From Halapricum salinum (GTDB taxonomy: Archaea > Halobacteriota > Halobacteria > Halobacteriales > Haloarculaceae): a stretch of 64,000 nucleotides of DNA. This document shows, piece by piece, positions 45,397 through 54,876 of this stretch. Location of the stretch: the NCBI RefSeq assembly GCF_004799665.1, contig NZ_CP031310.1, positions 2,844,887-2,908,886 of the forward strand, read 5' to 3'. How positions within the stretch are numbered: position 1 is the stretch's first letter; every line of letters starts with the position of its first letter. The position numbers were made by a program, and so were the translations under genes. The notes beneath the pieces are model-generated. The model worked only from the letters and a program-made list of their open reading frames with translations, had not been told where the DNA came from and made no database searches.

Positions 45397-46329
45397 TCAG
45401 TATTTGCGGGCGCCATAGAGGTAGCCCGCGCCGACAGTGCCAGTCAGCACGAACAGCATGACCAACTGGGTAATCGCGGATTTCGACGGTGACGTAACGG
45501 CTGACCGAAACCGTTCCGGGGCGAACTCGGTGAGCAATCGTTCCAGAAAATCGGTCTCTTCGTCGGTCGAATCCTCGACGAAGGTCTCCATCGCCCGCTT
45601 GGAGTAACCCTGCCAGAACGCCCTGTCGAGCAACCAGCGGACGTCTGTTCGATACTCGAATACCTTGTGCGCGACGACCGCCCTCGGGTTGTACCAGACG
45701 CCCTGTCCGTACTCTTTCTGGAGACGTGCACAGAGCTCGGTCTCGCCGCCCTGGAGGTTGGCGTCGCCCTTGCGGCCGCCGATGTCGGTGTCGAATCCGC
45801 CCAATTCGAGGAAGACCTCGCGATCGAACGAGATGTTCGAACCGTTCGTGTTGCGAACCTCGCCGGCTTTCTCGACGTCGCCGTCGGGGCCGAACCCGCG
45901 GTGGGTCACGCCGATCAGCCAGTAGAACTCTTCGGGGAGAAATCCGGGTTTGCCGGCGACCCACTCGGGGACCATCTTCCCGCCGGCTGCGATGGCGCCC
46001 CGATGTTCGTACGCCTCGACGAGTTCGGCGACCCAGTCGGGATCGGCGATAGCGTCGTCGTCGAGAAACGCCACGACGTCGCCGGTCGCGGCGTCGGCAC
46101 CGTGGTTGCGGGCTTCGAGGAGGCCGCGGTTCTCGGGAAGTTCGGTGACGACGGTGTCTCCGTCAGCGCCGAAGTCCCACTCGAACCGTTCTGTGACCTC
46201 GTCGTTGCCGTCGCTGACGAGCACGAGCTCGACGTTCTCGTAGGTCTGGGCGCGGACGCTGTCGGCGGCGTCCAGCAGGTCGTCGTAACGATCCAGCGAG
46301 TGGGTACACAGGACGACCGAGACGCGCAT
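45397..46329 (-). CDS. aglG: AglG-like GT2 glycosyltransferase
   Basis: A 310-residue GT-A glycosyltransferase. VSVVLCTHSLDRYDDLLDAADS, then ENVELVLVSDGNDE, DVVAFLDDDAIADPDWV (the D-x-D) and FDREVFLELGGFDTDIG form the GT2 core. One C-terminal hydrophobic segment (AITQLVMLFVLTGTVGAGYLYG) anchors it. Length and layout resemble AglG of Haloferax volcanii, which adds glucuronic acid to a glucosyl-dolichyl phosphate in the S-layer N-glycan pathway; the exact sugar is not proven. It is divergent from aglB with 157 bases between. Confidence 0.85.
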   Translation of the reverse strand: MRVSVVLCTHSLDRYDDLLDAADSVRAQTYENVELVLVSDGNDEVTERFEWDFGADGDTVVTELPENRGLLEARNHGADAATGDVVAFLDDDAIADPDWVAELVEAYEHRGAIAAGGKMVPEWVAGKPGFLPEEFYWLIGVTHRGFGPDGDVEKAGEVRNTNGSNISFDREVFLELGGFDTDIGGRKGDANLQGGETELCARLQKEYGQGVWYNPRAVVAHKVFEYRTDVRWLLDRAFWQGYSKRAMETFVEDSTDEETDFLERLLTEFAPERFRSAVTSPSKSAITQLVMLFVLTGTVGAGYLYGARKY

Positions 46330-46471
46330 GGGTCGGGGTGGGAGGGCCACGGGCCTAAGCGTTTTCTTCCGAATGCGGTCTGCTCGACTTCCGGCGATCT
46401 GACCTCCCCGAGCGGACAGACTTCATAAGGCTTATGCGCGCCTTGGCAGTTTGACCGGCTAATGAGTACCT

Positions 46472-46477
46472 GGAGGT
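46472..46477 (+). promoter_or_regulatory. Shine-Dalgarno site of aglB
   Basis: GGAGGT lies 9 bases before the aglB ATG, complementary to the 16S 3' end. It indicates a leadered message, unlike most genes in this window. A short palindrome CATAAG-G-CTTATG at 46424-46436 in the same gap may be a promoter or regulator site. Confidence 0.65.
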
Positions 46478-46486
46478 CGCCCGTTT

Positions 46487-49414
46487 ATGAGCCAAGAGAG
46501 TGACGAAGCGTTCGCAGAGGTAGACGAGGCGCTGGCATGGTTCAAGCAGTGGTATCACGTGCCGGCGCTTTTAGGACTCCTCGTCTTTGCGTTCTGGACT
46601 CGGGCACGGACGTGGGGAAACTTCGTCTCCGGTGGCGAAGTGTATTTCAGCGGAAACGACGCCTGGTATCACCTCCGCCAGGTGAAGTACACGGCCAGGA
46701 ACTGGCCGGAGACGATGCCGTTCGAGGTATGGACGAACTTCCCGACAGGAACCTCCGTATCGCAGTTCGGGACGATCTACGATCAGGTAATCGCCACGGC
46801 CGCATTGGTCGTCGGGCTCGGGAATCCGAGTCAACAGACGATCGAATTAGTCCATCTCTTCGCGCCAGCCGTCGTCGGGACGTTGATCCTGATCCCGACG
46901 TACTACCTCGGCAAGCGACTGGGTAAGAATCGTTTCAGTGGCATCGTTGCAGCTGTGATCGTCGCCCTGTCGAGCGGAACGTTGCTGGCCCGCGGTCTCG
47001 TCGGCTCCGCGGACCACCACGTCGCCGAGGCGTTCACGCAGGCGCTCGCCGCACTCGCAATCGTCGTGGCACTGCAGGTCGCAGACCAGGAAAAGCCCGT
47101 CTGGGAACTGGTCCTCGACCGAGACTATGCGGGGCTTCGCCGGCCAGTCGCCTATGCAGCACTCGCCGGAATCGCGACAGCGCTGTACATGTGGGTCTGG
47201 CCGCCTGGCGTGTTGTTGCTCGGCATTCTTGGCCTGTACGTCACTATTCAGGCTGTCCTGGACCATCTCAAAGGCCGCAGTCCCGAACACGTCCTCATCG
47301 CCGGCGCGGTCCTCTTCGTCGTCACCGCGGTCTTGATGCTGTTGCCCATCGAGCGACTCGACGTCGCACCGGTGAAGTTCTCGCTGCTCCAACCCGGGCT
47401 GGCCTTGATCGGGGCGTTCTGGTGTGCAGCACTGGCCGGTATCAGCCGAATCTGGGACGACCGCTCGTACCCCGAGTGGACGTACGCCGTCGTCGCTTTC
47501 GGCACGATCATCGTCGGGGTCGCCGCGATAGCGCTCCTCGCGCCACGGGTCTACAACCTCTTCTACCAGCAGTTCATCCGTATCTTCGGTCGGTTCGTCG
47601 GACAGAGCCCCTCGGGCGCGGCGGCAACCGTCGCCGAAGTTCGAGCGCTGCCGAACCCACTGGAGACCCTCCAGACGTGGTACGGGTTCGTCCCCTTCAT
47701 CGCGCTCATCGGAGCTGGGCTGGCAGTCGTTCGCTCGGCCATCCTGCAGAAGTCCCGACCCGAGCTGCTGTTCGTCGTGCTGTGGCTGTCGGTGATGTTT
47801 TCAGCCTCGTACACGCAGGCACGATTCAGCTACTATCTCACGGTCCCCTTCGCAGTGATGGCAGCCTACGCGATCGGCACTGGCTTCCAGTATCTCAGCC
47901 AGGCCGCCAGAGAGGCCTCGACGGACGTTCGTCCGTATCAGATCATGGCGGTCGTGACGGTGTTGTTGCTGCTGGTCGTGCCGATGGCCGTCGGCGTGAG
48001 TGGCCAGCAGAGCGACGTCCTCTCACAGTCAGAGACCCGCGAGCCGATCAGCGTGATCAGCTGGGACAGCAGCCTCGACTGGCTGAACGAGAACACCCCG
48101 GACCAGGGCAACTACGGCGGCGAAGGCAACACGCTGGACTACTGGGGTGAATTTGCCAACGTCGACGACTACGATTACCCCGACGGATCGTACGGCGTCC
48201 TCTCGTGGTGGGACTACGGTCACTGGATCACGACCGAGGGCGAGTCTATCCCGGTTGCCAACCCGTTCCAGGAGTCCGCCAGCGACGCCGCACGGTTCCT
48301 GCTGGCCGAGAACGAGACCGTCGCCAATCAGGAAGTCCTCGCGAACATGAGCGAGGGCGAGAACGCCCAGACGCGCTACGTCATGGTCGACTGGCAGATG
48401 GCGACTGGCGGCAGCAAGTTCACTGCACCGCCAGCGTTCGTCGACGACAAGGAAGCCAGCGACTACGTGCAGGGTGTCGGACTGGGACAAGGATACTTCC
48501 TGTACACGCAGGACTACTACGAGACGATGGTCAACCGTCTCTATCGCTATCACGGCAGCGCGATGGACCCACAGCCGATCGTGACGCGCTGGGGTGGTGG
48601 TCAGGACACCCAGCTTCTCCAGACCTACAGCAGTATGAACGCTGCACGAGCCGCGGTCAACAACTCGACGGCCGCGCAGGTCGGTGGGTTCGGTCCGTAT
48701 CCGAGCGAGCGCGTGCCGGCGCTGGAACATTACCGACTGGTCCAGGTCAGCGACCGGACGATCAACCCACTCCAGGCGTCTCACAACCGACTGATCAGAT
48801 TGTATCAGCAAGGGCTCGATCTGAGCCAGTTCGGGCTCAGTCCTCAGCGAACGCTGCAGCTGTCAGAGCGTAACCCCCACTGGACGAAAGTCTTCGAGCG
48901 CGTCCCCGGCGCGACCATCGAGGGGCAGGGGCCGGCCAACGCGACAGTCACGGCGACCGTCGAGATGCGGATCCCGAACACCAATCGGACCTTCCCGTAC
49001 TATCAGCGCGCCCAGACGAACGCCGACGGCGAGTTCACGATGACCGTCCCCTACGCCTCGACCGGCGCGGACGAATGGGGCCCGGACAACGGATACACCA
49101 ACACGAGTGTCCGTGCGACCGACTCCTATCAGTTCGCAGCACAGCAGTACTCGCTGGTGAACGGATCGGTCGAGATGGCCTACTACAACGCTACCGAGGA
49201 CGTGACCGAAGCACAGGTCATCGGTGAAGACGACTCGCCGGTCGAGGTGACGCTGACCGAGGTCGACCTCCCGGACCAGAACCAGACCAACGACACCACA
49301 GACGGATCAGGCGATAACTCCAGTGACGACGACCAGAACAGCGGGTCCAGCTCGATCGAACCCGTCTTCGACGCGGTCGAGCCTCAGATCCCCGCGGTCA
49401 GAGTCGCAGGCTAA
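46487..49414 (+). CDS. aglB: Dolichyl-phosphooligosaccharide-protein glycotransferase AglB
   Basis: The archaeal oligosaccharyltransferase, moving a lipid-linked glycan onto Asn-x-Ser/Thr sites of S-layer and pilin proteins outside the membrane. The 975-residue protein has about 13 N-terminal membrane helices. The first-loop D-A-W-Y-H (D58) and the DHH in GSADHHVAE supply catalytic acidic and metal residues. The C-terminal globular domain has WWDYGHWI at 574-581, the signature of STT3/AglB. A mucin-like Thr/Asp/Ser tail ends the protein. aglB is followed after 2 bases by a DUF368 gene and preceded, divergently, by aglG. Confidence 0.98.
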   Translation: MSQESDEAFAEVDEALAWFKQWYHVPALLGLLVFAFWTRARTWGNFVSGGEVYFSGNDAWYHLRQVKYTARNWPETMPFEVWTNFPTGTSVSQFGTIYDQVIATAALVVGLGNPSQQTIELVHLFAPAVVGTLILIPTYYLGKRLGKNRFSGIVAAVIVALSSGTLLARGLVGSADHHVAEAFTQALAALAIVVALQVADQEKPVWELVLDRDYAGLRRPVAYAALAGIATALYMWVWPPGVLLLGILGLYVTIQAVLDHLKGRSPEHVLIAGAVLFVVTAVLMLLPIERLDVAPVKFSLLQPGLALIGAFWCAALAGISRIWDDRSYPEWTYAVVAFGTIIVGVAAIALLAPRVYNLFYQQFIRIFGRFVGQSPSGAAATVAEVRALPNPLETLQTWYGFVPFIALIGAGLAVVRSAILQKSRPELLFVVLWLSVMFSASYTQARFSYYLTVPFAVMAAYAIGTGFQYLSQAAREASTDVRPYQIMAVVTVLLLLVVPMAVGVSGQQSDVLSQSETREPISVISWDSSLDWLNENTPDQGNYGGEGNTLDYWGEFANVDDYDYPDGSYGVLSWWDYGHWITTEGESIPVANPFQESASDAARFLLAENETVANQEVLANMSEGENAQTRYVMVDWQMATGGSKFTAPPAFVDDKEASDYVQGVGLGQGYFLYTQDYYETMVNRLYRYHGSAMDPQPIVTRWGGGQDTQLLQTYSSMNAARAAVNNSTAAQVGGFGPYPSERVPALEHYRLVQVSDRTINPLQASHNRLIRLYQQGLDLSQFGLSPQRTLQLSERNPHWTKVFERVPGATIEGQGPANATVTATVEMRIPNTNRTFPYYQRAQTNADGEFTMTVPYASTGADEWGPDNGYTNTSVRATDSYQFAAQQYSLVNGSVEMAYYNATEDVTEAQVIGEDDSPVEVTLTEVDLPDQNQTNDTTDGSGDNSSDDDQNSGSSSIEPVFDAVEPQIPAVRVAG

Positions 49415-49416
49415 CC

Positions 49417-50397
49417 GTGGCGGGCGACACCCAGCAGGATACGGCGGTCGCTGTCAGCGCGTCCGTCCAGCAGCTGGTAACGGTCTATCTGAAGGGGCTG
49501 GCGATGGGCGCGGCCGACTCCGTCCCTGGGGTCTCCGGCGGAACGATCGCGTTCATCACGGGGATCTACGAGCGGCTGATCACGGCGATCACGCGCCTCG
49601 ATCCGACAGCAGTGTTCCTGCTGGCCGGCGTCCACCGTCGTGAGGGCCGGCGGCGCTTCTACGACCGACTGCTGGAGATGGACGTCCCGTTTCTGCTGGC
49701 ACTGGGCCTCGGCGTCGTCAGCGCCATCGTCACCGTCTCTCGGGTCATGCACGCCGCACTCCAGGAGGCAGAAGCGCTCACCTTTGCTTTCTTTTTCGGA
49801 CTGATCGCTGCCTCGGCGGTCGTCCTCTACGAGCACATGGCCGTCGATACGCCCGGCCGGATCGCTGCGGCGGTTGCGGGCTTCGCGATCGCGTTTCTGG
49901 TTTCGGGAGTCACCTCCGGTAGCGACGTCGCCCACACCGTACCGATCATCTTCGTCGCGGGATCGATCGCGATCGTCGCGATGATCCTGCCGGGCGTTTC
50001 GGGGGCGTTCTTCCTCGTATTGTTCGGACAGTACGAGTACCTGACTGGTGTCCTCACGTCGTTCGTCGACGGCGTGCTCGCCGTCGTCGTCGGTGATCGT
50101 GCGATCGGATCACTCGCCGACGCCGCGACGACAGTGTTCACGTTCGGTCTCGGTGCGATACTCGGGCTCTTCACCATCGCGCATCTGATCAGGTGGGCGC
50201 TCGACAACTACCGCGTCGCGACGCTGTCGTTTCTGGTGAGTCTGATGGTCGGTGCGTTGCGACTGCCCGTCGAGCGCGTACTGGATACGGACCCGACACT
50301 CGCAGCCGGGTCGGTGTTGCCGATCGTCCTCGCCGTCGCTATCGGTGGCGGTGTAGTGTTGCTGCTGGATTACTTCACCGACGACCTCGCGTACTGA
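49417..50397 (+). CDS. DUF368 / PopT-type polyprenyl phosphate transporter
   Basis: A 326-residue polytopic membrane protein beginning with GTG. The two internal repeats each contain the family hallmark: ADSVPGVSGGTIAFITGIYE near residue 40 and MILPGVSGAFFLVLFGQYE near residue 200. Bacterial DUF368 (PopT) proteins return undecaprenyl phosphate to the inner leaflet. Starting 2 bases after aglB, it is in the same transcript and is an attractive candidate to recycle dolichyl phosphate released by AglB. That archaeal role is an inference from neighbourhood and family. Confidence 0.9.
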   Translation: MAGDTQQDTAVAVSASVQQLVTVYLKGLAMGAADSVPGVSGGTIAFITGIYERLITAITRLDPTAVFLLAGVHRREGRRRFYDRLLEMDVPFLLALGLGVVSAIVTVSRVMHAALQEAEALTFAFFFGLIAASAVVLYEHMAVDTPGRIAAAVAGFAIAFLVSGVTSGSDVAHTVPIIFVAGSIAIVAMILPGVSGAFFLVLFGQYEYLTGVLTSFVDGVLAVVVGDRAIGSLADAATTVFTFGLGAILGLFTIAHLIRWALDNYRVATLSFLVSLMVGALRLPVERVLDTDPTLAAGSVLPIVLAVAIGGGVVLLLDYFTDDLAY

Positions 50398-50461
50398 GCA
50401 GATACCCGGGCACCGCTTCAGTTGAAAACGTATATCCGTTCGGACAGGAGACACTCATCCA

Positions 50462-51760
50462 ATGGGAACACTACGAGAGTGGGCCGGACGAGTCGGTTTC
50501 CTCGCGATTTCAGTCCTGGTCCTCGCTGGCGGATACGTCCAGGGATTCTGGGCAGTGGGACTCTCGGTGGATCAGCCACCGCTGGTCGTCGACCTGCAGT
50601 TCATCGAAGCGACCTTCGCGATGACGACGTTCGCGGGCTTCTTTCTGGTCTCAGGGCTGCTCTTTCTGTGGCACAGCTACCGGGACGGCGAACCCGGGAT
50701 CGCAACCGATGGTGGCCACGTGGCCGCACTGGTCCCAGTTTACGACGACGCGGGCGTACTCCACCGCAGCGTCGAGAGTCTACTCGCTTCGACTTACGAG
50801 AACCTGACCGTCTGGGTCGTCTACGAGTCCGACGATCAGCCGAGCAAGCAGCGAGCACACGAACTGGCCGACGACCACGAACGCGTCGAAGCCCTGGAGA
50901 ACACGAAGTATCCGGGATCGAAAGCCGGCGCGATCAACTACGCGACCGAGATCGTCGACGCCGCGTTCGTCGCCGTCTTCGACGCCGACGAGCGGATCCA
51001 CCCGCGGTTCGTCGCGGCCGCCGTCGCCGAACTCGACGACTGTGACGTCGTCCAGGGGCGGACGATCCCCGACCCGACTGGCGTGATCGAGTCGATCGCC
51101 TACTACGAGTCGGTCCTCCTGAACTTCGTCGCCCGGCGCGGACTCTACGTGGTCACCGACTTTCGGATGGCCGCCTCGCGTGCAGTCGTCATGCATCGGG
51201 AGGCGCTGGTCGAGACTGGCGGGTATCACACCGAGATGCTGACCGAGGACTTCGAGTTCGCCTATCGGTGTTACAAACATCGACTGGACGTGGTCGAACT
51301 GCTGGCGTACCCCTCCAAGATCGAGGGCGCACACACGTTGCGGGACTGGTGGGGCCAGCGCAAGCGCTGGATGACGGGCTACGCCCAGTCATCCCACTAC
51401 CTCCTCGGAGAGAGTCGACCGCTGACGGACTACCGCAATCCGCTCTCGGCGCTGATCGCGCTCGGGACCGTCGCGGCAGGGTTGTTCTTGCTGTCGGTCA
51501 TCTCGAAGTTCGCCGTCCTGGCCGTCGACGGCGGATTCGACGTTCTGATCGGTGGACTGGCAATCGTCATCGCGATCACACTCGCGGTCCAGATCCAGGA
51601 TTACTGGCAGGGGTCGATCGACGCCTTCGGGCTGACGTGGCTGGCGATTCCCCTGCTGTTCCCGCTGTACAGTCTGGTCGCTATCAAGGCGCTCGTCGAG
51701 TACCTCTTCACCTGGGAAGGCGAGTGGTACAGCGTCTCGAAAGGCGTCTCGGCCGACTGA
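50462..51760 (+). CDS. Processive membrane GT2 glycosyltransferase
   Basis: A 432-residue GT2 enzyme of the cellulose synthase/hyaluronan synthase type. Two N-terminal membrane helices, then the cytosolic catalytic domain: ALVPVYDDAGVLHRSVESLL, FVAVFDADERIHP (D-x-D), MLTEDFEFAYR (T-E-D base) and WGQRKRWMTGY (Q-x-x-R-W, here QRKRW). At least three C-terminal membrane helices follow (SALIALGTVAAGLFLLSVIS, VLIGGLAIVIAITLAVQI, LTWLAIPLLFPLYSLVAIK). It could build a polysaccharide or add to a lipid-linked glycan next to AglB. It starts 64 bases after DUF368. Confidence 0.92.
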   Translation: MGTLREWAGRVGFLAISVLVLAGGYVQGFWAVGLSVDQPPLVVDLQFIEATFAMTTFAGFFLVSGLLFLWHSYRDGEPGIATDGGHVAALVPVYDDAGVLHRSVESLLASTYENLTVWVVYESDDQPSKQRAHELADDHERVEALENTKYPGSKAGAINYATEIVDAAFVAVFDADERIHPRFVAAAVAELDDCDVVQGRTIPDPTGVIESIAYYESVLLNFVARRGLYVVTDFRMAASRAVVMHREALVETGGYHTEMLTEDFEFAYRCYKHRLDVVELLAYPSKIEGAHTLRDWWGQRKRWMTGYAQSSHYLLGESRPLTDYRNPLSALIALGTVAAGLFLLSVISKFAVLAVDGGFDVLIGGLAIVIAITLAVQIQDYWQGSIDAFGLTWLAIPLLFPLYSLVAIKALVEYLFTWEGEWYSVSKGVSAD

Positions 51761-51789
51761 GGGGGCGGAAAACCGAAGCGGCGGATCGA

Positions 51790-53304
51790 TCAGAGGTCGT
51801 ACAACTGGCCGTACTTTTCGGTGACGTACTCGAGGAAGTAGTCGGCCGTATAGGACTCCCCGGTCGCCACTTCGACCAGTTCGTCGGTCGTATAGCGCGC
51901 ACCGTGCCGGTGGACGTTCTCGCGAAGCCACTCCTGGAGGGCTTCGAACTCGCCGGCTCGGATATCGCCGTCGAGGTCGCCGAGGTCGTCTTCGGCGGCC
52001 GCGTAGAGCTGGGCTGCCATGACGCTGCCCAGGGTGTACGTCGGGAAGTACCCGAAGTTACCGTAGCTCCAGTGGATGTCCTGTAGACAGCCCTCGGCGT
52101 CGTTTTCGGGCCGAATGCCGAGATACTGCTCGTACTTGTCGTTCCAGACCTCGGGGACGTCTTCGACGTCGAGATCGCCGTTGACGAGGTCGCGTTCGAT
52201 CTCGAAGCGGACGATGATGTGCATGTGATAGGTGAGTTCGTCCGCGTCGACCCGGATGAGGTTGTCGTCGTAGACGACGTTGGCGGCCTCGTAGAGGGTC
52301 TCGTCGTCGGCGTCGACGTCGAAGGTCTCCCGGACGTCGTCGCCGATCAGCTCCCAGAACGGCTGGCTGCGGCCGACGTGGTTCTCCCAGAGGCGCGACT
52401 GTGATTCGTGGACGCTGAGATCCCGGGACTCACCGAGCGGGTCGCCGTAGTGGTCCTGGGACAGGCCGAGATTGTAGAATGCGTGTCCGAACTCGTGGAT
52501 CGTCGCAGTGAGTGCACTCAACGGATCGTCTTCGAGGAACCGCGTGGTGACACGGCAGTCGAACTGAGAGCCGGAGGTGAACGGATGACTGGACGTGTCG
52601 AGGCGGCCGCGCTCCCAGTCGTAGTTGAGACGGTCGAGAATGTCACGTGAGAGCGATTCCTGGGCGTCCGTCGAGTACGAGCCGCCGTCGAAGGCACGCG
52701 GGAGCGTGACGTCGCTCTCGCCGATGTCCTCGATCAGCGGGACGAGTTCCTCGCGAAGGCGCGTCAGCACTCGTTCTGCGGTTTCGAGGTCGAGGTACGG
52801 CTCGTACTCTTCGAAGAGTACGGCATAGGGCTCTCGATCGGGGTCGATGTGAGCGGCGATCTCGCGGCGAAGTTCGACCAGCTTCTCCAGAGTCGGTGCG
52901 AACTGCGAGAAGTCCGAGTCGGCCTTTGCACCCTCCCAGACTTCGATCGCTTCCGAGGCAGTCGCGGTCACTTCCTCGACTAGTTCCTGCGGGACAGCGT
53001 CGGATCGCTCGTACTCTCTGCGGATCTCCCGAACGACGGCTGCCTGCTCGTCGCTGAGGTCGGCGTCGGCGAGAGCTTCGAGGGCGTCGCCGACGGCCTC
53101 GTCGGTGAGCAGTTCGTGCTGGAGTCCCGACAGCGTCGAGAGTTGCTGACTCCTGGCGGGGGCACCGCCTTCGGGCATCATCACTTGCTGGTCCCACGAG
53201 AGCACTCCCGAAGCCTTGTTCAGATTACTGTATCGTCGATAGTGCTCGAGCAACTCCCGATATGCTTGCGGGGCGTCGGTCGCGTCGTCTGTCGTCGCTG
53301 GCAT
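51790..53304 (-). CDS. M32 family carboxypeptidase
   Basis: A 504-residue metallocarboxypeptidase (thermostable carboxypeptidase Taq type) that trims C-terminal residues of peptides in the cytosol. The zinc motif is ATIHEFGHAFYNLG, the downstream Glu is in LSVHESQSRLWENHVGRS, and the helix-rich N-terminus begins YRELLEHYRRYSNLNKASGVLSWDQQVMMP, as in the family. YGNFGYFPTYTLGSVMAAQL is another conserved block. ATG 53304 fits the family length. Confidence 0.95.
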   Translation of the reverse strand: MPATTDDATDAPQAYRELLEHYRRYSNLNKASGVLSWDQQVMMPEGGAPARSQQLSTLSGLQHELLTDEAVGDALEALADADLSDEQAAVVREIRREYERSDAVPQELVEEVTATASEAIEVWEGAKADSDFSQFAPTLEKLVELRREIAAHIDPDREPYAVLFEEYEPYLDLETAERVLTRLREELVPLIEDIGESDVTLPRAFDGGSYSTDAQESLSRDILDRLNYDWERGRLDTSSHPFTSGSQFDCRVTTRFLEDDPLSALTATIHEFGHAFYNLGLSQDHYGDPLGESRDLSVHESQSRLWENHVGRSQPFWELIGDDVRETFDVDADDETLYEAANVVYDDNLIRVDADELTYHMHIIVRFEIERDLVNGDLDVEDVPEVWNDKYEQYLGIRPENDAEGCLQDIHWSYGNFGYFPTYTLGSVMAAQLYAAAEDDLGDLDGDIRAGEFEALQEWLRENVHRHGARYTTDELVEVATGESYTADYFLEYVTEKYGQLYDL

Positions 53305-53402
53305 AGCGCGGCCTACGGGCGGGCCACCTAAAGAATCCGTGGACGTGCGCGAGAGAGTCTCAACCACGCTTTTCGACGGCCGGAACGTTCGACCGTCTCG
53401 AC

Positions 53403-54476
53403 CTAGGCCCAGGTCTCTGCGATGGATCGGTAGATCGCCTCGCAGCGGTCGACGACCGCTAGCGAGACGCTCTCGGTCGCGGTGTGGGCTTCGCCCGGCT
53501 CAGCGGCCCCGATAACCAGACACGTCGTCCCGGCCCGGGAGGCGAGCCAGCCGGCGTCAGTCGCGTGGGGTTTGACGACGAACTCGGGCGTCCCGTCCTG
53601 GACCGTGTCTGCGGCTTCGAGCGCGACGTCTGCGAAACGCCCGTTCCCGCAGGCCATGGGCGGCAGGTCTTGCTCGACAGCCCAGGAGACGCCGTCCAGT
53701 CGCTCGACGCGATCTAGTGGCGCGCGCGTTCCCGGAACGGTACGCTCGTCGACTGTCACGGTGCACTCCTCGGGAACGACGTTCCAGGCGCTGCCGCCTT
53801 CGATCTCGGTCGCGACGAGACTCCCCGCCACCTCGTGATCGAGCACCGACGTCTCCGGGAACGGCAGGTCGCGGACGATGTCGACAGCGTCCAGTGCACG
53901 GTAGATGGCGTTCTCGCCAGTCTCGGGTTCGCTCGCGTGTGCGGCTGCACCTCTGGCAGTGATCGTACTCCCGCGCCGACCCTTGTGGGCGATGGCGACG
54001 TCGGTCACGCCGGCTGCCGAATACCCGGTCGATCCTTCACCGACGACCGCGAAGTCGGGCGCGAATCCATCGTCGATCGCCGCACGACAGCCGATCCCGC
54101 CCTGTTCTTCGCCGACGAACGAGACGAAGACGAGTTCGCCCGCCGGGTCTGCGTCGCTGAAGGCAGTGGCCATCGCGGCGAGTGATCCCTTCATGTCTGC
54201 GGTGCCGCGACCGTAGAGCCTGTCACCGTCTGCTTCGAAGACGTATTCGTCGTCGTCGAGCTGGCTGTCGTCCGGCGCCACGACGTCGTGGTGGCCGACC
54301 AGTGCCAGCGACTGCTCGCCCGAACCACGGCGTGCGAAGACGTTGCCGTGGTCGTCGCGCTCGACGTCGGCGTCGGTGTGGGTTTCGAGCCACTCGACCA
54401 ACCGGTCGCCGACTCGTGCCGGATCCTCGTGGCTCGGAATCGAGACTAACTCACGCGTCAACGACGCAGCGTCCAT
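53403..54476 (-). CDS. M20 family peptidase/deacylase (ArgE/DapE/LysK-like)
   Basis: A 357-residue zinc hydrolase. LALVGHHDVV, LYGRGTADMKGSLAAM, VFVSFVGEEQGGIGCRAA and VVGEGSTGYSAAG contain the His, Asp, catalytic Asp/Glu and Glu ligands, with the final His in KPHATDAGWLA and GEAHTATESVSL. The dimerisation domain sits in the middle. The subgroup is typical of haloarchaeal N-acetyl-ornithine/lysine deacetylases but substrate cannot be told. ATG 54476 is chosen over the in-frame 54515. It precedes the tiny-gene region. Confidence 0.92.
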   Translation of the reverse strand: MDAASLTRELVSIPSHEDPARVGDRLVEWLETHTDADVERDDHGNVFARRGSGEQSLALVGHHDVVAPDDSQLDDDEYVFEADGDRLYGRGTADMKGSLAAMATAFSDADPAGELVFVSFVGEEQGGIGCRAAIDDGFAPDFAVVGEGSTGYSAAGVTDVAIAHKGRRGSTITARGAAAHASEPETGENAIYRALDAVDIVRDLPFPETSVLDHEVAGSLVATEIEGGSAWNVVPEECTVTVDERTVPGTRAPLDRVERLDGVSWAVEQDLPPMACGNGRFADVALEAADTVQDGTPEFVVKPHATDAGWLASRAGTTCLVIGAAEPGEAHTATESVSLAVVDRCEAIYRSIAETWA

Positions 54477-54531
54477 ACCCTCTCTAGAGGGAGGGGCCGC
54501 AAACAAGCTTCCCAAGAACGATCAGCGGTCG

Positions 54532-54669
54532 TTACTCGTCGGTCCGGGTCGAGCGCATGTGTGATAGCGTAAACTCGTCGATGGGACACTCGCGGGTGTC
54601 CACGGACGGTGACGTTCCCTCCGGCAGGACGTTGCGATCCCCGTGCGCTCGGATCTGAGTCGTGGGCAT
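54532..54669 (-). CDS. Possible 45-residue protein
   Basis: A short open frame MPTTQIRAHGDRNVLPEGTS and ending FTLSHMRSTRTDE. The composition is acidic/polar and codon use is in keeping with neighbours, so a small protein is plausible. A TTTTTT stretch (54694-54699) lies about 25-30 bases before the ATG and may serve as its TATA-like element. An 18-base perfect palindrome (54703-54720) lies just upstream of that element. Function unknown; it is divergent from the tiny gene at 54912. Confidence 0.45.
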   Translation of the reverse strand: MPTTQIRAHGDRNVLPEGTSPSVDTRECPIDEFTLSHMRSTRTDE

Positions 54670-54702
54670 ATCTATGCGTTCTCACGCATCCATCAAAAAA
54701 CC

Positions 54703-54720
54703 TTGTATCCGGAGATACAA
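54703..54720. promoter_or_regulatory. Perfect palindrome, operator candidate 1
   Basis: TTGTATCCGGAGATACAA is TTGTATC - CGGA - GATACAA, an exact inverted repeat. It sits just outside the TATA-like element of the minus-strand tiny gene. A near copy occurs at 54896-54910, so both divergent small genes have it, suggesting one shared dimeric DNA-binding regulator. Confidence 0.6.
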
Positions 54721-54876
54721 ATAAGTAATAAACAACCGTGTAGGCTACTTCGCGTCGTGTTTTGGCGTGGACACTCTCCAGTTGAGTACCAGTAGCACCT
54801 GATTCTCGGCCACACCTAATAACACCTATTACAGACAGTTTGAGACATTATACCGGAGCGCAGTATTAGGGGAAGG
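54721..54876. other. AT-rich gene-free stretch between twin palindromes
   Basis: These bases hold no convincing gene. They are notably AT-richer than the rest of the window, with ACCTAATAACACCTATTAC and similar runs (about 54812-54836). I see no RNA gene hairpin with confidence. They may be a long intergenic leader or hold an unrecognised small RNA. Confidence 0.4.

Noticed and set aside
54458-54685. 75-residue Arg-rich minus frame overlapping the tiny gene at 54532
   Set aside because: Its composition is not haloarchaeal (Arg/Pro-rich, few acidic residues), and it overlaps the start of the M20 peptidase.
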